From Herbaspirillum sp. SJZ106 (GTDB lineage Bacteria; Pseudomonadota; Gammaproteobacteria; Burkholderiales; Burkholderiaceae_D): 64,000 nucleotides of DNA. Below are positions 1 through 7,762 of the stretch, one piece after another; position 1 is the first letter of the stretch, and the number at the start of each line of letters is the position of its first letter. Below the pieces are notes generated by a model, which was given only the letters and a program-made list of their open reading frames with translations, did not search any database and was not told the DNA's origin. The translations under genes and the position numbers were made by a program. Location: assembly GCF_006715495.1 (NCBI RefSeq), contig NZ_VFNI01000001.1, positions 1,113,615 to 1,177,614 on the forward strand. The letters run 5' to 3'.

Positions 1-249
1 AGCGCCGGCGTGGCCGAGATCGAGGGCATGTTCGCGCATCTGGAGCAGGCGCTGGTGGCGATCGACTTCCTCAATCCCGACAATCCCAAGAAACTGATGC
101 CGAGGCTCAAACGCATGTTCGCGCGCGCGCAACTGGAAACCGAAGAGGTCAACATCCTGCGCGGCATCGCGCGCCAGATCCTGGCGCCCAAGCAAGCCAA
201 GGCCGGCGCGGCGGACAAGCCGGACGACGGAGGTACGCAGCATGGCTAA
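1..249 (+). CDS. TrmJ-type RNA 2'-O-methyltransferase, C-terminal part (cut by window edge)
   Basis: The frame is open from the first base, so only the last 82 codons are present. The visible tail (HLEQALVAIDFLNPDNPKKL, then FARAQLETEEVNILRGIARQ) is the helical C-terminal extension of the TrmH/SpoU-family enzyme TrmJ, which 2'-O-methylates tRNA at position 32. The SAM-binding knot domain would lie upstream of the window. The last 8 bases overlap the start of the next gene, so the two are probably co-transcribed and translationally coupled. Recognition rests on the tail alone; other members of the TrmH family are less likely. Confidence 0.8.
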   Translation, partial: SAGVAEIEGMFAHLEQALVAIDFLNPDNPKKLMPRLKRMFARAQLETEEVNILRGIARQILAPKQAKAGAADKPDDGGTQHG

Positions 250-958
250 GCTGACCCTGGACCGCATCCTGCAATCGCAGGGCTTCGGCTCGCGCAAGTA
301 TTGCCGCGAACTGATCGAGGACGGCGAAGTGGCGGTCAACGGCGAAGTGGTGGACGACTACCGCGCCACGCCCGACACCGTCAATCTCACGCTGACCTTG
401 TTCGACGAGGAGTGGGAATACCGCGAGCACGTCTACATCGTGCTCAACAAGCCGCCCAATTTCGAATGCTCGCGCAAGCCCAGCCACCATCCCGGCGTGC
501 TGACCATCCTGCCGGAGCAGTTCACCTGGCGCGACGTGCAGCCGGTCGGCCGGCTCGACCACGACACCACCGGGATGCTGCTGATGTCGGACGACGGCAG
601 CTTCATCCACGCGCAATCCTCGCCCAAGCGCCACGTGCCCAAGGTCTATGCGGCCACCACGGCCGAACCGGTGACAGACGCGCTGATCGCGCAACTGATG
701 GCGGGCGTGCAGTTGCATGACGAACCGGCGCCGCTGGCGGCGTCGCGCTGCCGCCAACTGGGCGAGCATCTGCTGGAGATCGTGCTGGAGCAGGGAAAGT
801 ACCACCAGGTCAAGCGCATGCTGGCCGCGGCCGGCAACCATTGCAGCGCCTTGCGCCGCACCGCCATCGGCGGCTTGCAGCTGGATGCGCTGGAGTTGGA
901 AGAGGGGGAGTGGTGTTACCTCGATGCGGAGCAGATGGCGCTGCTGGCGCCGGATTGA
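242..958 (+). CDS. rsuA: 16S rRNA pseudouridine synthase, RsuA/RluB family
   Basis: 238 residues. An S4-type RNA-binding segment lies at about residues 3-45 (DRILQSQGFGSRKYC). It is followed by a pseudouridine synthase domain with the catalytic motif GRLDHDTTG, where D106 is the expected nucleophile. The size and the short C-terminal tail fit RsuA (16S rRNA U516) better than the longer RluB or RluF. The start ATG overlaps the end of the upstream RNA methyltransferase gene, so two RNA-modification enzymes share a transcript. A long palindromic repeat follows the stop codon and separates this gene from the convergent hslO. The exact target uridine is inferred from size and family only. Confidence 0.85.
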   Translation: MAKLTLDRILQSQGFGSRKYCRELIEDGEVAVNGEVVDDYRATPDTVNLTLTLFDEEWEYREHVYIVLNKPPNFECSRKPSHHPGVLTILPEQFTWRDVQPVGRLDHDTTGMLLMSDDGSFIHAQSSPKRHVPKVYAATTAEPVTDALIAQLMAGVQLHDEPAPLAASRCRQLGEHLLEIVLEQGKYHQVKRMLAAAGNHCSALRRTAIGGLQLDALELEEGEWCYLDAEQMALLAPD

Positions 959-976
959 TTGCAGCGGTATTCATGT

Positions 977-1066
977 CTTCGATACGCCGCTATGCGGCTA
1001 CTCAGCCCGAACGGTAGCCAATAAAGTACCGTTCGGACTGAGTAGCGGCAACGCCGCGTATCGAAG
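977..1066. repeat. Palindromic repeat pair (REP/BIME-like)
   Basis: The outer arms CTTCGATACG and CGTATCGAAG are perfect reverse complements. The inner arms (GGCTACTCAGCCCGAACGGT against its near complement) extend the fold, giving a roughly 90-base hairpin between two convergent genes. The same arms recur, in the opposite arrangement, behind ilvC. It may act as a bidirectional transcription barrier. There is no transposase gene inside it. Confidence 0.75.
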
Positions 1067-1072
1067 GCGAAA

Positions 1073-2002
1073 TTAGTGCCGCGCTTGCCCAGCCTCGCTG
1101 CTGCTCAAGGTGTCGGCAAACAACAGCGCGCAGTCCACCGCATCGAACTCGTAGTGCTGGCCGCAGAAATCGCAGTCAATGGCGAGCTTGTCCATTTGCG
1201 TCAGCGCTTCCTCGACTTCCTCGCGGCCCAGCATCTTGAGCATGTTGCCGACCTTTTCGCGCGAACAGGAGCAGTGGAAGCGCGGATGCGCCGGCTCGAA
1301 CACGCGGATGGTCTCTTCCCAGAACAGGCGGTGCATCAGGGTGCTGATGTCGGTGGACAGCAGTTCCTCGCGGCGCAGGGTGTTGCCCAGCATGACGAAG
1401 TGGTTCCAGGTCTCCAGTTCGCTGCCTTCGGCCCTGGTGGTCGGCGCGTTGATGCCGCCTTCGCTGGGCAGCTTTTGCAGCAGCAGGCCGCGCGATACCT
1501 TGCCGTCGGCCGCCAGCCACAGCTTGGTGTCCAATTGCTCGGAGCGCAGCATGTAGTTTTCAATGACGGTGGCCACGCTGTCGCCGTCCAGCGGCACGAT
1601 GCCCTGGTAGGGTTGCTGGCCGGGCAGTTTGTCCTTGGGGTCGAGCGTGATCACGAAGCGGCCGTGGCCGGTCGCATTGACCAGTTCGCTCAGCGTGGCT
1701 TCGTCGGCGATGGCGGCGCCATCGGCCAGCTTGGCGGTGGCGCGCAATTGCAGCTCGGAATCGCACTCCACCACCAGTAGCTTGATCGGGCCGTCGCCGT
1801 GGATCTGCATGACGATCATGCCGTTGAACTTGAGGTTGGCCGACAGCAGGGCCGATGCCGCCAGCATTTCGCCCAGCAGCGTCTTGACCGCGGCCGGGTA
1901 GTCGCGGCGGGCCTGCACCTGTTGCCAGGTGTCGGAAATCTCGACCAGCTCGCCGCGTACGGGTGCGTTGTCGACCAGGAATTTTTGCAGCGTATCTTTC
2001 AT
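1073..2002 (-). CDS. hslO: Redox-regulated molecular chaperone Hsp33
   Basis: 309 residues from the ATG that begins MKDTLQKFLVDNAP. A longer frame exists upstream, but the family begins close to this residue and GGAAAG lies a few bases before it. The protein is an ATP-independent holdase of the cytoplasm that is switched on by oxidative unfolding. The C-terminal zinc motif is intact: C244 and C246 (HCSCS), then C277 and C280 (CDFC) 30 residues later, as needed for the thiol switch. It is transcribed toward rsuA. About 60 bases separate it from the gamma-carbonic anhydrase-like gene on the same strand, so these two may form an operon. Confidence 0.93.
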   Translation of the reverse strand: MKDTLQKFLVDNAPVRGELVEISDTWQQVQARRDYPAAVKTLLGEMLAASALLSANLKFNGMIVMQIHGDGPIKLLVVECDSELQLRATAKLADGAAIADEATLSELVNATGHGRFVITLDPKDKLPGQQPYQGIVPLDGDSVATVIENYMLRSEQLDTKLWLAADGKVSRGLLLQKLPSEGGINAPTTRAEGSELETWNHFVMLGNTLRREELLSTDISTLMHRLFWEETIRVFEPAHPRFHCSCSREKVGNMLKMLGREEVEEALTQMDKLAIDCDFCGQHYEFDAVDCALLFADTLSSSEAGQARH

Positions 2003-2063
2003 TCTTTCTTTCCAGGCAGCGCGCCGGCGCTGCCTTGTCAATGCCAGTCCAGGCGCGATGCGC

Positions 2064-2588
2064 TCAGGCGATGCGCTTGAGCTTGGCCTTGAACTGTTGC
2101 GCGCGCTCGACGTAGCTGTCGGTGCCGGCGTGCATGCGCGCGATATCTTCTTCGGAGAGCTGGCGCACGGCCTTGGCCGGGACGCCGATGATCAGCGAAT
2201 TGTCGGGGAATTGCTTGCCTTCGGTCACCAGCGCGCCGGCGCCGACCAGGCAGTTCTTGCCGATTTGGGCGCCGTTGAGCACCACGGCCTGGATGCCGAT
2301 CAGGGCGCCCTCGCCAATGGTGCAGCCGTGCAGCATGGCCTGGTGGCCGACGGTGACATTCTTGCCGATCACCATCGGATAGCCGATGTCGGTATGCAGC
2401 ACCGCGCCTTCCTGCACGTTGCTGTTTTCGCCGATGGTGATCAGTTCGTTGTCGCCGCGGATGGCGACGTTGAACCAGACGCTGGAATGCGCTTCCAGCT
2501 TCACCTTGCCGACCACGGTCGACGATTCGGCCACGAAGGCGGTTTCGTGGATGTCGGGAATATCCTGCTCTAATTGGTAGATTGCCAT
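2064..2588 (-). CDS. Gamma-carbonic anhydrase family protein (left-handed beta-helix)
   Basis: 174 residues. Repeated hexapeptides of the bacterial-transferase type (IGENSNV, IGKNVTV, IGEGALI, IGKNCLV) predict a left-handed beta-helix. Metal-ligand-like histidines are seen in EGAVLHTD and TVGHQAMLHG, as in gamma-carbonic anhydrases and the YrdA/PaaY proteins. The family forms trimers with metal at the subunit interface. Whether this member hydrates CO2 or has another role (for example thioester hydrolysis, as in PaaY) cannot be told from sequence. It lies directly upstream of hslO on the same strand and is divergent from the DUF455 gene. Confidence 0.85.
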   Translation of the reverse strand: MAIYQLEQDIPDIHETAFVAESSTVVGKVKLEAHSSVWFNVAIRGDNELITIGENSNVQEGAVLHTDIGYPMVIGKNVTVGHQAMLHGCTIGEGALIGIQAVVLNGAQIGKNCLVGAGALVTEGKQFPDNSLIIGVPAKAVRQLSEEDIARMHAGTDSYVERAQQFKAKLKRIA

Positions 2589-2711
2589 AATAAAATCGTC
2601 TCCTCGTGTTGAACCCGCCTTTTGAATCGGCTTGTTTGCCGCTTGCGCCTATATGGTGGCGAAGCCGGCCTCATCAACCGCGTATTTTACCGTCCCTTGA
2701 AAGAAGCATCC

Positions 2712-3569
2712 TTGGATCACGCCTTGCCTTCACTTGAAATCCTTTCATTCACCGGCCTGCGCGCCGGCGCCCTGGTTTGCCTCAAAGAAACCCGGCCGGC
2801 GGCCAAATGCACGGCGGTCAAGGCCTTGCATGCGGCCTGGCATAACGATGGCCTGGCGCTGGAACAACAGGACGACCTGGCCGCCGACGACTGCGGCGAC
2901 GGCATTCCGGGCCGTCCGGACAAGCCGGAGCTGGTGCCGCCGTTGCAAGTGAAGTCGCGCTCGATGCGCACGCCCGAGGGCCGCGCGGCGTTGATCCACG
3001 CATTGGCACATATCGAATTCAACGCCATCAACCTGGCGCTGGATGCGGTCTGGCGTTTTGCCGGCATGCCGCGCCAGTTCTATGCCGACTGGCTGCAGGT
3101 GGCGGCGGAAGAGGCTTACCATTTCTCGCTGCTGGCGGCGCATTTGCAGACGCTGGGCCATGCCTATGGCGATTTTACGGCCCATAACAGCCTATGGGAC
3201 ATGGCCGAGAAGACCCGCTTCGACGTGCTGGCCCGCATCGCCCTGGTGCCGCGCACGCTGGAAGCCCGGGGCCTGGATGCTGCGCCGCCGGTGCGCGCCA
3301 AGCTGGCCCAGGCCGGCGACCAGGCGGCGGCCGGAATCCTCGACATCATCCTGCGCGACGAGGTAGGGCATGTGCTGACCGGCAATCGCTGGTTCGCCTG
3401 GCTGTGCGAGCAGCGCGGGCTGGATCCGGTGCCTACCTTTGCCGAATTGTCGGCCCGTTACAAGGCGCCGCCGTTGCGCGGGCCGTTCAATCTGGAGGCG
3501 AGGAAGGCCGCGGGGTTTTCGGACGAGGAATTGCTGATGTTCAAAGATATGGCGGACGGGCGAGGTTGA
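2712..3569 (+). CDS. DUF455 family ferritin-like protein
   Basis: 285 residues from a TTG start (DHALPSLEILSF) that follows GAAAGAAG at a suitable distance. An ATG further upstream at position 2622 would add 30 residues without family-like features. The core is a ferritin-like four-helix bundle with candidate di-iron ligands in HIEFNAINLALD, AAEEAYHFSLL and LRDEVGHV. DUF455 proteins are related to the tRNA hydroxylase MiaE fold, but their substrate is not established. The gene is divergent from the gamma-carbonic anhydrase-like gene and is followed by a small lipoprotein gene with its own strong ribosome binding site. The start codon is the least certain part. Confidence 0.8.
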   Translation: MDHALPSLEILSFTGLRAGALVCLKETRPAAKCTAVKALHAAWHNDGLALEQQDDLAADDCGDGIPGRPDKPELVPPLQVKSRSMRTPEGRAALIHALAHIEFNAINLALDAVWRFAGMPRQFYADWLQVAAEEAYHFSLLAAHLQTLGHAYGDFTAHNSLWDMAEKTRFDVLARIALVPRTLEARGLDAAPPVRAKLAQAGDQAAAGILDIILRDEVGHVLTGNRWFAWLCEQRGLDPVPTFAELSARYKAPPLRGPFNLEARKAAGFSDEELLMFKDMADGRG

Positions 3570-3718
3570 GTGCGGCGGGATTGGGTCGGATGTTTTGTGA
3601 AAATCGCATGTTTTTGTATCGGGGCTTGTTTTCGTCGGCCGGCAATGCGATAACAGCCATGGTATTACTGCCGGGTTCGGCCCCATCGAGGGATTTCATT
3701 TCAGGAAAGGGTGACACT

Positions 3719-4066
3719 ATGAAGACCATGTCCAAACTGTTGTTCGGCCTGGCGGCCGCGGGCGCTGCCGTTACGCTGCTGGCCGCATGCCAGAAGAAGG
3801 AGGAAGCCGGCCCGGCCGAAGCGCTGGGCAAGCAGATCGACAGCGCCGTGCAGGAAGCCGGCAAGCAGGTCGAGCAGGCGACCGACAAGGCCAAGGAGCA
3901 GTCCGCGGATACCGGCAGCAAGCTGGGCGAGGCGGTGGACCAGGCCAAGGCCGATGCCCAGTCCGCCTATGAAAAGACCAAGGAAGGCGCCAAGGAACTG
4001 ACGCAAAAAGCTGGCGAGAAGATGGAGGAGGCCGGCCAGAAGATCCAGGAGGCGTCCAAGAAGTAA
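3719..4066 (+). CDS. Small coiled-coil lipoprotein
   Basis: 115 residues. A signal peptide (MKTMSKLLFGLAAAGAAVTL) ends in the lipobox LLAAC, so the mature protein should be lipid-anchored at the cysteine of ACQKKEE. The rest is charged and Ala/Lys/Glu/Gln-rich with 11-residue-like repeats (KQIDSAVQEAGKQVEQATDK and similar). It is predicted to be one long helix, resembling LEA/YtjB-like stress lipoproteins. AGGAAAGGG lies at good distance before the ATG. A strong rho-independent terminator follows. No specific function can be assigned; envelope stress or periplasmic spacing are only possibilities. Confidence 0.75.
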   Translation: MKTMSKLLFGLAAAGAAVTLLAACQKKEEAGPAEALGKQIDSAVQEAGKQVEQATDKAKEQSADTGSKLGEAVDQAKADAQSAYEKTKEGAKELTQKAGEKMEEAGQKIQEASKK

Positions 4067-4100
4067 GCTTGCTTTGCGCCGGCAAGGCGGTAAAAACCAG

Positions 4101-4132
4101 AAGCCTCCCGATTGTTCTCCGGAGGCTTTTTC
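4101..4132 (+). terminator. Rho-independent terminator after the lipoprotein gene
   Basis: AAGCCTCC and GGAGGCTT form an 8-bp perfect stem around a 12-base loop, followed by a run of T. It lies between two convergent genes. Confidence 0.85.
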
Positions 4133-4150
4133 ATTTCCCGGGTCGGGGCG

Positions 4151-5080
4151 TTAATCCTGCGCGCTGTGGATTTCTTCGATCACCATCTGCTGTATCGACG
4201 GCTCCAGCGCCAGCGCGACATGGCCGATGCCCGGCACCGCGATATTGCGGGCGCCCGCCAGGTGGGCCGAGCTTTGCGGCGAGATGATGTTGTCATGATG
4301 CGAATAGATGGAAACGATGGCGCCCAGCGCCTCGGCCTCCTCGGTGGCGGCCAGTCTTTGCAGCCATTCGCTGCTGCGGCCTTCTTCGTAGCGTCCCAGC
4401 CAGTTCATCTCGCCGCAGTTGATGCCGATGCCGAAGTTGGCAATGGCGGTTCCATGGTGCGGCGTGCCCAGCGTGACCACCTTGGCAATATGCGTGGTGC
4501 CGTGGTCGCGCAGGTAGGCGCGCGCGGCCAGGCCGCCCATGCTGTGGGCGACGATGACGATCTTCTTTTGCCCGGTCTCGGCCTGCACGCGCCTGACGGC
4601 GGCGTTGACCAGCGGCGCATAGCCGTCGATGCTGCCGAACACCGGTTCCATGTCCAGCGCGTAATGGGTGATGTGGGCTTCGCGCAGGGCCAGGCTCATC
4701 CAGCGCCAGTAGCCGCTGTTGCAGCCGTAGCCGTGGATCAGCAATACCGGCAGGGAGGTGGTGTCGGGATAGGTGAACTGGTCGAAGCGCAGGAAGGGCA
4801 TCGCCCATGAGGAACAGAGCATGGTGGCGCGGTATTCGCGCAGGAACAGCTTGCCGATTTGCAGCCAGGTGATTTCGATCAGGTTCGAGGTGCGGCCGCG
4901 ATAGGGCCAGGTCAGGAAGAAGCTGTTGGCGGTGACCTGCGCGCGCAGCAGCAGCACGATGCCGATGCCGCCGAGTGCGGCCAGCGCAATGGGCCAGTCG
5001 AAATGCCGCAACAGGAAGTAGAGCAGAACCGCGATGCCAAGCTGGATCAGGAGCAGGGTTCTGGAAATGCGGGAAATCAT
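4151..5080 (-). CDS. Alpha/beta hydrolase, triacylglycerol lipase-like, membrane-anchored
   Basis: 309 residues. Two hydrophobic N-terminal segments (LLLIQLGIAVLLYFLL and ALAALGGIGIVLLL) probably anchor it in the inner membrane. The hydrolase domain begins at about residue 110 with PVLLIHGYGCNSGYW, an oxyanion-hole HG motif. It carries the nucleophile elbow AHSMGG, then TLGTPHHGT, an acid in YSHHDNII and the late histidine in PGIGHVAL. This arrangement matches bacterial lipase/esterase and PGAP1-like families. It is convergent with the lipoprotein gene and downstream of the RDD gene on the same strand. The substrate is unknown. Confidence 0.8.
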   Translation of the reverse strand: MISRISRTLLLIQLGIAVLLYFLLRHFDWPIALAALGGIGIVLLLRAQVTANSFFLTWPYRGRTSNLIEITWLQIGKLFLREYRATMLCSSWAMPFLRFDQFTYPDTTSLPVLLIHGYGCNSGYWRWMSLALREAHITHYALDMEPVFGSIDGYAPLVNAAVRRVQAETGQKKIVIVAHSMGGLAARAYLRDHGTTHIAKVVTLGTPHHGTAIANFGIGINCGEMNWLGRYEEGRSSEWLQRLAATEEAEALGAIVSIYSHHDNIISPQSSAHLAGARNIAVPGIGHVALALEPSIQQMVIEEIHSAQD

Positions 5081-5203
5081 GCGTGGCAGGGTCCGATGCG
5101 GTCAGGGAAAGCGGACATACAGGAAAAATGCGTTTGCGCAGAGCATAGCAGAGCCCCGTGTCGGATCCATGACGCTATGCCGGCCGGGAGCGCCTATGTG
5201 CGC

Positions 5204-5737
5204 CTATGTGTTTTTCGCATCGGCGGCGCCGGCGGCGGCCCTGGATTGGGTTGGCGGGGTGGCGTTGACCAGCCGCGTGCCGGCGATCCTGTCATGCAGG
5301 AACTGGCGCTGCGGATCGAGATAGACCGTCAAGGCCCAGAGCAGCAGATTGCCGGCCGGGATCAGCACCAGCATCCAGTGCTGGTCGCGCATGGTCGATG
5401 CCAGCGCCAGCCCGGGCAGCACCCACAGCCAGGCCAGCAGGAAGCGCAAGGTAGCGCGCCAGATGCCGACCGGCCGGCCCGAGAGATCCACCAGCTTGAA
5501 ACGCCAGGTCTTCATCGCCAGGGTTTGTCCGCCATGCAGCCAGAACCAGATGAAATAGGCTGCCAGCACCAAGAACAGCCAGGCTTCAAGCGCATGGCGC
5601 AGATAGAGCGCGTGGCGCTGTTGCAACAAGGTCGAGAACAACCAGCCCGACATGAACAGGACGCCGAACAGCAGCATGGATTCGTACAGCATGCTGCTGA
5701 GGCGGCGGCGCAGCGAAGGCGTGGTCATGTCCTGCAT
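5204..5737 (-). CDS. RDD family membrane protein
   Basis: 177 residues from MQDMTTPSLRRRL. The reading frame extends 27 codons further upstream, but the family homology starts at SLRRRLSSMLYESMLLFGVL. There are about four hydrophobic segments. The RDD signature is partly kept: arginine in the first segment and the Asp-containing end LDPQRQFLHDRIAGTRLV, which is typical of the family (HDRxxGTRV). RDD proteins are small inner-membrane proteins of largely unknown or transporter-like function. It is the last gene of the sigma factor/DUF3619/DUF3106 cluster, about 220 bases behind DUF3106, and may or may not be on the same transcript. Confidence 0.8.
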   Translation of the reverse strand: MQDMTTPSLRRRLSSMLYESMLLFGVLFMSGWLFSTLLQQRHALYLRHALEAWLFLVLAAYFIWFWLHGGQTLAMKTWRFKLVDLSGRPVGIWRATLRFLLAWLWVLPGLALASTMRDQHWMLVLIPAGNLLLWALTVYLDPQRQFLHDRIAGTRLVNATPPTQSRAAAGAADAKNT

Positions 5738-5955
5738 GGTGTCTCGGTATTGGGAGTTGTTGTATTGGCCTCTACGGCACATGGGCGTGGCAGGCGATAG
5801 CGATCCTGCCGCTGCCATGGTGTGCCAGATGGTAATGCAATCGGCGGGGCTTGCCTACCGGCAGGATTGCTGGAAAGCCAGGGGACGCCACGGCGAGGCA
5901 GGCGTTGGCAGGGGGATGCCGCGGCCAACAGGCTACAGCCAACGGCACGGGAGGC

Positions 5956-6789
5956 TTACTTGCTCTCGGCAACCGTGGTTGAGGCGGGCACCACGACGCC
6001 CGGGGGCACGGCCGGCAAGCCAGCCCCCTGTGCCTGGGCGGGGAGCATCACGCCAGGTTGCGGCGGCGCCTGCGAACCGGGGGCGAGCGCTGGGGCCGCG
6101 GCCGGCGGCAATGGACGGTCCAGCGCCTCTGCCGGCAACTGGATGGTGGGGGCTGCATTACCTGGCGCGGAAGGCAGCTTGGCAACTCGCTTGGGCAACT
6201 TGGCTTGCGCCAGTTTTTTCTTTTGCTCGGCGGAGAGTTGCTGGTATTTGTTCCATTGCTCGTTCTTTTCTTCGGCATCGAGCTTCTTGGCGCGGGCATA
6301 GTTGGTGCGTGCCGCGCTGCGTTGTGCCGGGGTCAGCTTGACCCAGTCGCGCATGCGCTCATGCAGGCGCTGCTGTTCTTCCGGCTTCATCTTGGTGAAT
6401 TTTTTGCCGATCGCCAGCCATTTTTCCTTCTGGAGGTCACTCATCTTCACCCATTCGCCGGACAACGGTTCGAGGGCTTGTTGCTGCGGCGCCGACAGGG
6501 CAGCCCATGCGAGCCTGTTGTCGGGTTTCTTGCCTGACGACTTGGCGCCGGCTTTGGCCGGCGGCGGCAAGTGCGCGCTCGGAGGCGTTGCCGCAGGCGC
6601 TTCTGCCTGGGGCGTTGCTGCAGGCGCTGTCGGCACGGTTGCCGGAATGGCCGGAGTTGCAGCGGGAGCGTTTTGCGCTGATGTCCAAGAGCAGGTCAAT
6701 CCGCCGGCCAGCATCGCCAGCGCCAGCGCAATGCGCCAGCGGCGGCAAGGTGCGGCGGCGAGGATGCCGATGGCGTCGCGCATGGTCAT
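5956..6789 (-). CDS. Exported DUF3106 family protein
   Basis: 277 residues. An N-terminal hydrophobic segment (WRIALALAMLAGGLTCSW) looks like a signal peptide or anchor. It is followed by an Ala/Pro-rich linker and a Lys/Glu/Gln-rich helical region at about residues 95-200 with repeats of the type LSAPQQQALEPL, MKPEEQQRLHERM, LTPAQRSAARTNY and LSAEQKKKLAQ. This is the DUF3106 pattern. It recalls the LTxxQ periplasmic stress proteins, although that relation is only a resemblance. The tail is Pro/Ala-rich. Its ATG overlaps the stop of the DUF3619 gene by 4 bases, so the sigma factor, DUF3619 and DUF3106 genes form a coupled operon. Confidence 0.8.
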   Translation of the reverse strand: MTMRDAIGILAAAPCRRWRIALALAMLAGGLTCSWTSAQNAPAATPAIPATVPTAPAATPQAEAPAATPPSAHLPPPAKAGAKSSGKKPDNRLAWAALSAPQQQALEPLSGEWVKMSDLQKEKWLAIGKKFTKMKPEEQQRLHERMRDWVKLTPAQRSAARTNYARAKKLDAEEKNEQWNKYQQLSAEQKKKLAQAKLPKRVAKLPSAPGNAAPTIQLPAEALDRPLPPAAAPALAPGSQAPPQPGVMLPAQAQGAGLPAVPPGVVVPASTTVAESK

Positions 6790-7196
6790 TGGCCTTTTTC
6801 CGCCAGATAGGCGTTGAAGCCGTGGTCCAGGTAGGCCGACAGCGGCAGTTCGTCCGACAGGACGGCCGCGTCGATCTCGGCCAGGTCGGCCACGCGCTTG
6901 GCATTCTCATGCTGGTAGATGCCGGCGAACAGGATGATGCCGGCCAGGAGCGGTATGGCCACGCCCAGGCGGCCGAGCCAGGAGGGGCGGCCGGACGGCG
7001 CCGATCCGCCGATGCCCGGGGCGCCGGCAAAGACAGGTTGCTCCACGCGCACCGCGAAGGGGGCTTTTTTCTTGCGGGCGAGCGCCACGCGGCGGGCCGC
7101 CGCCAGGCTTTGCAGGGTATCGTCGGACAGGTTGTCCAGGTTGGCGTCGAGCGCCATCTTCACCTTATAGGCGAATTGCAGTTCCTTGTTGTTCAT
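6786..7196 (-). CDS. DUF3619 family membrane protein, probable anti-sigma partner
   Basis: 136 residues from MNNKELQFAYKVKMALD. The soluble N-terminal part (about residues 1-80) is followed by one transmembrane segment (LGVAIPLLAGIILFAGIY) and a short C-terminal part with LPLSAYLDHGFNAYL. Position and build are those of a membrane anti-sigma factor: it sits directly behind a sigma factor gene with a 4-base ATGA overlap, has a cytoplasmic N-terminus and a single membrane span. That role is inference; the family is known only as DUF3619. It also overlaps the DUF3106 gene by 4 bases. Confidence 0.78.
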   Translation of the reverse strand: MNNKELQFAYKVKMALDANLDNLSDDTLQSLAAARRVALARKKKAPFAVRVEQPVFAGAPGIGGSAPSGRPSWLGRLGVAIPLLAGIILFAGIYQHENAKRVADLAEIDAAVLSDELPLSAYLDHGFNAYLAEKGQ

Positions 7197-7762
7197 AGTG
7201 TGATTCCTTTGGCTCTCAGAGCTTGAGCCAGCGCATGGGTTGCGCGAGAGCAATGGGTTTTGACGCTGCCTTCGGAGCAACCCATGGCGGCGGCCGTTTC
7301 GGCCACGTCCATGTCCTGCCAGTAACGCATCAGGAACGCTTCCCGTTGACGCGTCGGCAGCTTTTGGATTTCGGCATCGATCAGCATCAGCGTCTGCTCG
7401 CGCTCGACCTTGTCGGCGCTGGACTCGGCGGCTTCCGAGCCGTCCTGCGCTTCGAAGCTTTCGAGGACGTCGAAATCCTCCTGTCCCTCGCTGTCGCCGC
7501 CGAAGCTGGAAAACAGGCTGACCCAGGTGTTGCGTACTTTTTCGCGGCGGAAGAAGTCGTGGATGGTGTTCTGCAGGATGCGCTGGAACAGCATCGGCAG
7601 TTCGTCCGCAGGCTTGTCGCCGTATTTCTCGGCGAGCTTGATCATTGCATCTTGAACAATGTCCAACGCGGCTTCGTCCTTGCGTACGGCATACACCGCC
7701 TGTTTGAAGGCGCGGCGTTCGACATTTTCAAGAAAATCGGAGAGTTCTTTGTCAGTTGCCAT
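7193..7762 (-). CDS. RNA polymerase sigma factor, ECF-type (sigma-70 family)
   Basis: 189 residues. Region 2 lies at about residues 15-80 (ALDIVQDAMIKLAEKY, then ILQNTIHDFFRREKVRN). An acidic linker rich in Glu/Asp/Ser spans about 85-120. Region 4 lies at about 130-185 with the helix-turn-helix VAETAAAMGCSEGSVKTHCS. Regions 3 and 1.1 are absent, as in ECF sigma factors. It is the first gene of an operon with DUF3619 and DUF3106 (4-base overlaps). The signal and target promoters are unknown. The upstream 550 bases are shared with the divergent ilv operon. Confidence 0.88.
   Translation of the reverse strand: MATDKELSDFLENVERRAFKQAVYAVRKDEAALDIVQDAMIKLAEKYGDKPADELPMLFQRILQNTIHDFFRREKVRNTWVSLFSSFGGDSEGQEDFDVLESFEAQDGSEAAESSADKVEREQTLMLIDAEIQKLPTRQREAFLMRYWQDMDVAETAAAMGCSEGSVKTHCSRATHALAQALRAKGITL

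Noticed and set aside
2622..2711. N-terminal extension of the DUF455 protein from an upstream ATG
   Set aside because: The added 30 residues show no family pattern and no ribosome binding site stands before that ATG, while the TTG start has one.
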